Positions 7,865 to 15,242 of a DNA stretch of 15,242 nucleotides are shown in pieces. Position numbers and translations under genes: made by a program. Position 1 is the stretch's first letter, and the number at the start of each line of letters is the position of its first letter. The stretch covers positions 1 to 15,242 of the forward strand of contig NW_014012329.1 of assembly GCF_000611645.1 (NCBI RefSeq), given 5' to 3'. Under the pieces are notes generated by a model that searched no databases, was not told where the DNA came from, and saw only the letters and a list, made by a program, of their open reading frames with translations. The DNA comes from Monoraphidium neglectum (lineage: Eukaryota; Chlorophyta; Chlorophyceae; Sphaeropleales; Selenastraceae).

Positions 7865-10671
7865 ATGGGTTCCGAGGTGCCCGCCGAGGAGGGCCGCAGC
7901 GAGGGCGCCCCCGAGGGAATGCCGGGCCTGCTTACGTCGCCCCTCGCCGCCGCCGCCGTCGCTGCGGCCGCGGCCGCCGACTCGGCGGCGGCGGCCGCCA
8001 ACACCCTGATTGACACCGCCGGCGCGGCGGCGGACGCGGCGGCGGACGCCGCGGCCGCGGCGGTGTCGCTGGTGGCGGCCGCGCCCGAGCCGAGGGCGCC
8101 CTTTGGGGAGGACGAGCTCAGGTGATGTGTGGGTTGGAGGAGTCACGCGGGGCGGGCGCCCCCGCCGTCACCAATCGCACCCTGTTTCCTGCTGACCCCG
8201 CACACGCTGCTTGCTGAGCGGCTTTGGGGCTGTTGTCACTTGGGAGGCGCCTGCCACGGCCCCCTCTCCGATGACGGTGCCTGGCGCGTGCGCGTGGGCG
8301 CTCGCCTGAAACGCGCCGCCTCGGCCCTAGCGCTGGGCCCGGCCCGACGCCCAGCAAAGCTTCTTTTGGGGGCAAGACGCGCCCTGATGGCGCAGAGGCG
8401 GCGAATCAACCAACTTCCATACCTGTTTCCCGGGTTCGGAATGATAACCATAGTTATGGTCCTTGTCATTGTCAACAGGCTAATCATCTATGAGCTGATT
8501 CACGGGGACTCTAGGTGGGTGCTGCGCCACGCCCTCTCGGGCACTCGCTTGCCTGGTCAGGCATGCCTGTTTGTCACCAGCCCATATGGCATGACATTCT
8601 TTTCGAGCCAGCACCGGGCGTGAACCAGGCCATCCTGTGTTGCCCAAACATTTGTGCGCGGGCTGCTCCTCGCTGTCGGCCGGCCTCTGAACGCCGGCCG
8701 TGGGCGCACGTTGCGGCTTGGCGTGCGCTACCTAATCCAGCGCAGCCGGCTGGCGGGACGCACACAAAGATAGGCGCGCGGCTCACCACCGCCAACACCT
8801 GCAGTACTAGGCCCGCACGGGGCCAGGGCTGCTGGCTCTGGCAGCCAACCACCCACCCCCTGCGTTGCCGAGCCGCTCACTTCCCCTTGCACGTCCACTC
8901 CAGACTGCAGCAGCAGGTGCTGAGGGACAATTACTCACCCTCAGCCCTCTTCAGCTTCGGCACAGCCAGCAGCGTATTCCGCGCGGGCGCCGCCGCGTCG
9001 GCCTCGTTGTCGCGGCGCCCCAGCGGCGGTGGCGGCTCCCCGCTGCCGAGCGGCGGTTGTGGGGATGAGGGCCAAGAGGAGGAGGCTGATGCAGAGGTGG
9101 CGGCAGTAGGGGCGTCACCGCTTCTGGTGCAGGTGCCCTGGCCGTACCGAAAACTTTTGAGTGCTTTTGTGACCTCTCAGAAGGCGCGCACAAGCCGTCT
9201 ACCTGTCTGGCGCCTGCAATCCCCTGCCGTTGGATCAGAATGCGCAGCAGCGCACTATTAAAGATCCGGCAGCGCATGCTTGTAGTGCGAAGTCTGTACG
9301 GCAGCTGCAGAGCACGATTCCATCCCGAAATCATCACCCCCAAAAACCCGCAGGTGCGCGGCATTGAGGCCGTGGCGGGGTTGCTGCGGGGTGCGCAGCT
9401 GCTGGCCCACACGTCACCGCAGATCAAAAGCGTCGTCATCCAACCGGAACGGTGAGTGCGCGGCGGTCGTGAGTTGTGTTATAGTGCGGCTGGGCGCGCC
9501 AGCCATTTGTTGTGCCAAGGCCAGTCTGTCACTCCCACACGCAAGCCAAGAGCGCCCACCGCCAAAGCCGCCGGACCGCCCTGCAGGGGGCCTGTGTCTG
9601 ACAGGGTGGCACAAGATCACCTGTGGCGCGCTCCAGCCCGCGCGATTACTGGAGCTGAAGCCGCAACGATGTGCCTTCCATGATCGCCCAAAATCGCCCG
9701 CGCGCATCTCGGTCGGTCTCCACTCCTTGCGCATGTGCACCCAGGGCGCTCATGCTGGTGGTCTTCAACATTCGGTGGCACCTGCTGCCCCTCACGTGGT
9801 GCGCGGCACTGCTCCATCGATGCCGCCCACACATTTTCACTGGCCTTTCACTCACGCCTGGTCGGCTGGTGCAGCAGCAGGAGCAGCGGCAGCGGCAGCG
9901 GCGGCAGCAACAGCAGCAGCAACAGCAGCAGCTGCCTTTGAATGCACTCCAGGTGCATGCTCACGCATGCTCACAAGCATGCGCGCATACAAGAACCCAC
10001 AAAACAGTCACCCGGGTTACTTGTGCCGCGCCTGGACCATGCAGCTTGTGCGTTTGTGATGGTTGCAAGGTCGATGTTTGGCGCCCTGCACAGGTGGCGC
10101 CCCGTGCGCGCAGACGCGCTGATACTGCTGCGGTTCGGCGACGACGGCAAAATCACGTCGCATGACGTCATCGCCAGCTGGGCGGCCTTCCTTTGGGCCC
10201 CGCTTTGGCAGGTGGGCCGGCCGCGGGTGAAGTGGCAGGCTGCGGCCAACGGGGCATGTGCAACCCTCGAAATGGGTCCCTCCAGTTGTGTTTTGGTTTG
10301 GCGTCGCAGCGCCCTGGCCAGCTGTGTGGTCGTTTCAGCTGGACATCTCAGCAATGCTGTGGTGCCTCAACCCTGTCCTTGCGCAGAACCCCTACATGGA
10401 TTGGCTTCTGAGGCTGTGGGAGCCAATAAGCGGTGCTGCCCTGGTGCTGCTGGTCACCTGGGTGACGCTGCTAGTGCATGCAACCCACAAGGCGCTCGAG
10501 CGGCAGCGGCGACAGGCGGGCGGGGCGGGAACGCCGGCAGTCGGTGCAGCCGCGGAGGGCGGGCGCGAGGCGAGGCGGGGCGAGGCCGCCGGCACGCATG
10601 CGGCCGCGGGCGGCAGGCTAGCCCACAGGCGGTCTGTTGGGACGGGCGCGGCAGTGTCGGTGACCGCATGA
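7865..10671 (+). CDS. Unrecognised two-pass membrane protein, about 390 residues
   Basis: Six exons join in phase: 7865-8121, 8377-8514, 8904-9132, 9354-9451, 10094-10211 and 10339-10671 (TGA 10669-10671), totalling 1173 bases. The ATG at 7865 was chosen because its context CAAAATGG is strong and the protein opens with an acidic, non-transit-like sequence; an in-frame ATG at 7715 is possible. Order of parts: Ala-rich low-complexity N-terminus (about 22-75), a first membrane helix around residues 105-124 (GMITIVMVLVIVNRLIIY), a Gly/Ser/Glu-rich loop, a conserved-looking part containing VRGIEAVAGLLRGAQLL and DALILLRFGDDGKITSHDV, a second helix around 310-327 (ISGAALVLLVTWVTLLVH), and a basic, Ala/Gly-rich tail. 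Exons 3-6 have good splice sites; the exon 2 acceptor (8376, or 8397) is less sure. I do not recognise the family. An organelle or endomembrane protein is possible. Confidence 0.7.
9871..9935 (+). repeat. Intronic CAG-rich repeat
   Basis: A run of CAG, CGG, GAG and CAA triplets lies within the 642-nt fourth intron (9452-10093) of the two-pass membrane protein gene. It would read as polyglutamine/serine, but no splice-consistent exon includes it. The rest of the intron holds no recognisable gene. Confidence 0.65.
9955..9982. repeat. GCATGCTCAC tandem duplication
   Basis: GCATGCTCAC occurs back to back at 9955-9964 and 9965-9974, followed by another GCATGC after AA. GCATGC is itself palindromic. 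This lies in the same intron as the CAG-rich repeat. Confidence 0.6.
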
Positions 10672-11612
10672 GCACGCGCGATGCCATGGGGTAATGCGTG
10701 ATCCCCGCCCACTCTCACCGCCCCTTGGCACACCCTGGCCTGGAAAGGCGGGGTGGTCGAGGCCACGAGGCCGCTGTATCAAGAGCATACTGTCACCACC
10801 GTTTGTTTTCGCTGCACCTGAGTTGGCTTGCAGGCCGTGCGGCGCGGGAAGTCGGGGCGCACATAGTGGACAGTGGGTCTGCACGGCCAGCAGCAGCTTC
10901 AGATGGCAGCACCGGGTGACACGGCACACGGGGACCTCAGCCGCGGCCACGCTCGCGGGGCGAGTTTCCAAGATTATTATGAGCAATATAACGGCCCTCA
11001 AAGGCAGCGAACGCCGAAGACGAGCTAGGAGGTGGTGGCAGGTTGAAGTCGTCGCGGACTTCATGCTGCCGCTGGAGAGTACGATAATAGTAACAGGTTG
11101 AATGTTATGCGACTGAAATTACGACCGGTGAGTAGAAGCGGGCGCATCATGGGCCCAACCTCTGCCCAGCACCGTTGCTTGTGTTACGTCTCACATCGCA
11201 GCTAATCACTTGGCTAAATTCAACGTCTATTTAATCAGTGTAACCGGTCTCCGGCCCTTGGCGGCACGCTCGGCGCGTTGCACTGTTGGGCTGGCAAGTA
11301 GGGTGTGCCGTGCGTCCAATCCGTCAATCTTGGGTGATCCTGTATGACATGCACCCTGTTTGATTGCAGGCCACGACTAGCGGTCGCGAGCGCAACGCAG
11401 CCGACGCGCACGCGGCGCGGTGCACAGCAGCTAGAGCTTGGCGAACAGACGCTGCCGGCGCTGCAGCGCCCCGGCTACACCAGGGTGCTGTGGCGGCCGC
11501 GGCGCGGCAGACGCGCACCCGTCCACGCTTTGATTCTGCTTGTAGCCGCCCGCCCAGCAGCGGCGCCAGCGCCATTCACGAAACCCGGCGTCCTTGGGTG
11601 CGGCGTAACTAG
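10672..11612. other. Intergenic region: 3' UTR, then AT-richer probable promoter
   Basis: This stretch follows the stop of the two-pass membrane protein gene. About 10960-11340 is distinctly AT-richer than the rest of the window, and 11228-11235 reads TATTTAAT. The part from about 11340 is GC-rich again and may contain the first exon of the next gene, for example after the acceptor-like TTTGATTGCAG ending at 11369, but no start codon can be assigned with confidence. Confidence 0.5.
11239..11243 (+). promoter_or_regulatory. TGTAA polyadenylation signal of the two-pass membrane protein gene
   Basis: This is the first TGTAA I see downstream of the stop at 10671, 568 bases away. It overlaps the AT-rich region and lies just after TATTTAAT, so the next gene's promoter may be very close by. 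Confidence 0.4.
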
Positions 11613-14600
11613 GCCAGCAACGGCACCGGCGCCGCCGTGCGCCCCCGGCCGCCTGCGCGCGCAGCGCCGCAGCCCTGGATTCCAACGGCGGCTTCCACAG
11701 CCACCACGCGGCCGCGCACGCGCACCCGGCGCAGACGCTGCACCAGCTGCACCACGAGAGCCGCCTGCCGCGCCAGAGCAGCGGCGCCGTCGACTCCGAC
11801 TTGCCGTCGGTCGCTAAGAGCCAGGCGTCCCTGCCCAACACGATACACGCGCGGGCCCAGCCGGCCAAGCGCACCGCGGCCGGCTCCAGCGGCGGCGGCG
11901 CGGCCGCCAACGGGCCAGTGCTGCCGCTCGTGGCCAGCGCGGCCGCGTCCGGCCTGCCCGGCGCCGCGCGCTGCGGCGCCGGCTTCCGCTCGGCCGCGGG
12001 GCAGCGCAGCGGCGGCGGCACGCCCCATGACGGGCGCGGGAAGGGGCGGCTGATCCCTCTCATGGCGCAGCTGGCGCCGTGGGTGGCTGTCGCCATCATC
12101 GGCCTCATCCTCGTGGCCGCGGCCGCGCCGGGCGGCGCCGACAGCGGCGCCGCGGCGGCGGCGGCGGCGCGGCCGACGCCTTACGACGTGCAGCTGTTCC
12201 TCGGGCCCTATTTCTTCAACCCCAGCATTGTGAAGCACCAGGGTGTGTACCTAGCCACAGCTCGGACCGCCCACATGAAGCGGATAGAGAAGACTAATTG
12301 GTGGGCTGGCGGGGTGCTGCAGGGGCAGGGGGAGAAGGTGGAATTGGATATGGGAGAGCAAGATGGGTGGCGGGTTGAGGTGGCCGCGCGGGGCGCGCGT
12401 GTGCCTGCGGAAGGTGGCCCTGCGAAAGGCACCCCTTGTCGGAACGAGTGACGCCGGTAGGAGCACGAGCGGCGCGCGAGCAGCGGCTGAGTGGCGGCCG
12501 TCGCAGGCGCAGGCGCTGCGCCCTCGCCCCTTTCCTCTCCCTCTTGCGTCTCAGGCTCATCCAAACCGCCCCTTCTTGCAACAAGCCTTTGTGGGGCCCT
12601 CCTGCCCCGCCCCGCATGTGTTTATGTTTCTCTTTAATCATTTCCTACAACCCCAGGTGGTTCAATGACGGCTACATATGCATGTCCACGTCACCCGACT
12701 TCAGCAGTGTCTCCTGCCGCAAGTTTGACCCCTGGCAAGGGTGAGGCGCCGCTGCTAGCTCGCCCTGGCGCGCATGCTGATTGCAGTTGCAGCCCAACGG
12801 CGGCAGCTTCGGGCTCTCGGCGGCCGCCCCAGGACGGCGCGGCGGCTGGGGCAGGTGGTCGCTGCATGGACGCACAGAGCTCAGGCGGCCAGGGCGCCTT
12901 GCGGTATGGGCTGGGCAGGCCACGTGGGCGCAGCCCCATTGCGTTGCAGAACCTTGCGTGGCGTGGCCCCTGCAGTCAACCGCTGGTGCAGCAGCTGTGC
13001 AGCGTTCTGACAAGTTGACACCTCAAACCCATCCTGCGGCAGGCGCTTCCAGGAGTGCCTCTGGGGCAGCGAGCGAAAGGCGGCTGACGTGGACACGCAG
13101 GTGTGGGATTGCAGGGTGCAGGGGGCGGGGTCATGACCGGCAGGGGCCTCCAGAGTGCCAATGCCAGCAGCCGGCGGCCATCACTTGCCGGGGCTGCGGC
13201 AGGGTGGGGTGCTGCTGCAACATGGAAGCGCGGGTGACGTCGTCCCTCGGCACGCCCGACCGGTCTACGGTTTGGTCCGCGCAGAGCACACCTTGAGTGC
13301 CCCTTTAAGCCTGCCTGCTAACCTCCTTGCCAAAGTACCACCATGCAAATGCTCGTTGCGGCGGCCTCACACCGAACAACTTACCCCCCCCTTCCCTCCA
13401 AAAAAAAAGGGCATAGAGGACCCCAAGCTGTTTGTGTGGCCGGGCAAGGGGGTGTACGCGGTCTTTGGCCGCAAGCCGGAGGCGCTGGGGGCGTCGCCCT
13501 ACTGCAGGGACCCCATTTTCGTCCAGTTCATAGTGCAGGTGAGAGGGAGAGTGTGTGTGTGTGTTGGTGTGCGCATGTGTGTGTGTTTGTGTGTGCGTGT
13601 TTGTGTACGCGTGCATGTGCGTGTGTGTGCGCATGTGTGAATGCATTTGTGGCCAGGTTCCAGGCCAATGCACCTTGATGGTCCCGGAGTCTGGGGCGAC
13701 TGAGGGCGGCAGTTGGGGCAGGACATCCATCGCCCACCCTCCCCTGGCACACGGCGTGGCGATGTGCCCAGTGGCAGAGCCCTCCCCGCTGAAAACGATG
13801 CGCTTCACTGGAACAATAACGCGTGCATTGCACCCCAGGTGGTGGCAGAGGACACTCGGGACGAGTGGTCGATCCACCGGCCGCGGGAGCTGAAGCTCGG
13901 GGAGTTTGGCCCTGCCATCTACCGGGAGCAGTCTGCGGCCAGCCACGGCGCCCCCCTGAAGGAGAAGAACTGGATGCCGTTCGTGCACGAGGGGCAGCTG
14001 TACATGGCGCACGGCGTCATGCCGCACAGGGTGATCAGGTGGGGGGGGGGTTTGGGTGTGGCGCGACGGGCGGGGCGAGACATGGATTTTGGGGGGCGCG
14101 GGGTGATATGTATGCGTAATGCTGCACAGGGCTGTCATGTGGGTTCGGGGATGCGTTTGACTAGGGTGACGGAACGGACCGAGTGAGATGCCCATGGTTC
14201 AGGCGGAGGGGCGCGCGTGATGTGTACGCGCCATGCCGAATACGGTGGGCGGTCGTTGCTGGCCCCGCCCCTGCGCGCGCCTACGTGCGGGCGCTCCTGC
14301 CACACCACACACGCACCTCGTCCACGCCTGCCCTCCCCAGCCCTCAACTCACAACCAGCCCCGGCACCCTCCCCCCTTCCCTTCGGTCCCTCCGAAACCG
14401 ACGACCCTTGCCCCGAGCAGGATGAACTCCACCGGCGTCGCGGCGCAGCACTTCCTCACCGCCAACGACGCGCTCTTCTCGCAGTACGCCGGGCAGGACG
14501 TGCACGGCGGCCCCCCCGTGGTGCGAATCGGCCGTGGCGCGGCCGGGGGCGGCGCGGCGGCGGAGGCGGCGGCGGCGTGGGAGGGGGAGCCCTATTACCT

Positions 14601-15242
14601 GGGGATCTTCCACTTCTTCATGGTGGGTTGGGGAGGAGGTTGGCGGCCCTCGGGCAGGCGAGGCCGGTGCGGTGGCGCCACCAAATGCAGGGTGACGGGT
14701 GGGGGGGCATGACGCTGCTGCGGGCCAAGCCGCGCCGCTTGGGGGCCGTGCTGCGGGGTGCAGTCACGGGTGGGGGAAAAGGTCACTGGTGCTGAGGGCC
14801 CGTCACGCAGCGGGCCCCGCTTCTTCTCCTGGGACGCTTCCAAAGAGCCCCCTCTCGTCAAACCCTTGGGCTCGCGTCACACCGACAAAACCAAGCCCCC
14901 ACACGCGTACCTGGACGCACCCACCCACACCACGTGTCAACTACTCACTCGGACACGTGGACCTGGTCGATTTCTGCTTCTCGAGTTCGTTCTGACGTGC
15001 TCACATGCCGCCGCTCGCAACCCAACACAACCGCACCGCAGTCAGAACAACTCCCCAACCCCCCATGCCCACAAAACACCTCCCTCCAGACGTCTGGTGA
15101 GGGCATCCACAAGGTGAAGGCGTACCACCACTACGCCTACAAGATGGAGGCCCGCCCCCCCTTCAGGATCTGCAGCGTCAGCGAGGAGCTGGCCCTGGTG
15201 ACGCGCAAGAAGGAGGCCAAGAAGCCGGGGTGGGTTGGGGGG
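11613..15242 (+). CDS. Membrane-anchored glycosidase-like beta-propeller protein, 3' partial
   Basis: In-phase exons are about 11613-12300, 12657-12740, 13043-13100, 13410-13538, 13839-14038, 14421-14622 and 15090-15229, with the gene running off the right edge (donor GTGGGT at 15230). The frame is open from 11609 and has no ATG before 12062, so either translation starts at 12062 or a first exon lies upstream. Order of parts: His/Ser/Ala-rich tail, one hydrophobic helix (PWVAVAIIGLILVAAAA, about 12077-12127), Ala-rich stalk, then the propeller domain with FNPSIVKHQGVYLATART, NWWFNDGYICMS, GIEDPKLFVW, EKNWMPFVHEGQLYMAHGV, YYLGIFHFFM and RPPFRICSVSEEL. NPSIV, EDPKLF, KNWMPF and the late H-x-Y/PPFRI elements resemble five-bladed propellers of the GH43/GH130-like group. 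The layout suggests a type II Golgi protein acting on glycans. The substrate cannot be inferred, and the exact family is a judgement from motifs. Confidence 0.75.
13539..13655 (+). repeat. GT-rich microsatellite at the start of an intron
   Basis: From the donor at 13539 the intron of the propeller gene is dominated by GTGTGT with GCGT and TTGT variants for about 110 bases. The remainder, up to the acceptor at 13838, is unique GC-rich sequence without any gene. Confidence 0.85.

Noticed and set aside
9133..9261. Extension of exon 3 of the two-pass protein gene to the stop near 9261
   Set aside because: The donor CAG/GTGCCC at 9133 joins in phase to the acceptor at 9353, leading into further coherent coding exons.
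11431..12108. Minus-strand open frames opposite the N-terminal exon of the propeller gene
   Set aside because: They are shadows caused by very high GC content; the plus strand carries the membrane helix and joins in phase to the propeller exons.
1..15242. A CRISPR array, phage, integron or defence island
   Set aside because: Repeats present are simple or short intronic ones; all convincing coding sequence is intron-split and eukaryotic.

Overview
The window looks like nuclear DNA of a green alga, most likely a high-GC chlorophycean of the Chlamydomonas/Sphaeropleales type. The grounds are very GC-rich coding sequence, many introns of roughly 60-640 nt, long GT microsatellites and poly-C tracts in introns, alanine/glycine/glutamine-rich low-complexity inserts in conserved proteins, and TGTAA polyadenylation signals downstream of the stop codons. 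There are no bacterial operons, rRNAs, tRNAs, transposase genes or CRISPR arrays that I could recognise.

Four protein-coding genes can be rebuilt from exons whose splice sites and reading phases agree. (1) Positions 1-4891, plus strand: the last ten exons of a TCF25/NULP1 (yeast Rqc1) homologue, lacking only its 5' part. (2) Positions 5589-7588, minus strand: a seven-exon gene for an unrecognised protein of about 324 residues with a long Ala-rich C-terminus. It is convergent with TCF25. (3) Positions 7865-10671, plus strand: a six-exon gene for an unrecognised protein of about 390 residues with two predicted membrane segments and an Ala-rich N-terminus. It is divergent from gene 2 across a 276-bp shared promoter interval. 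(4) From about 11613 to past the right edge, plus strand: a gene for a membrane-anchored, glycosidase-like beta-propeller protein, truncated on the right and with its first exon unresolved.

The regions between genes are 4892-5588 (two 3' UTRs facing each other, each with a TGTAA signal), 7589-7864 (bidirectional promoter) and 10672-11612 (3' UTR of gene 3, then an AT-richer stretch that probably holds the promoter and 5' part of gene 4).

The four genes do not form an obvious pathway: ribosome quality control, two unknowns and a carbohydrate-active enzyme. I do not see a novel multi-gene system. The items most worth a second look are the two unrecognised genes, a cluster of six perfect TGACGTCA palindromes in TCF25 introns (three in an 11-bp tandem array), a 100-bp-offset copy of an exon end and splice donor inside intron 6 of the TCF25 model, short tandem repeats abutting acceptors, and GT microsatellites that begin at splice donors.
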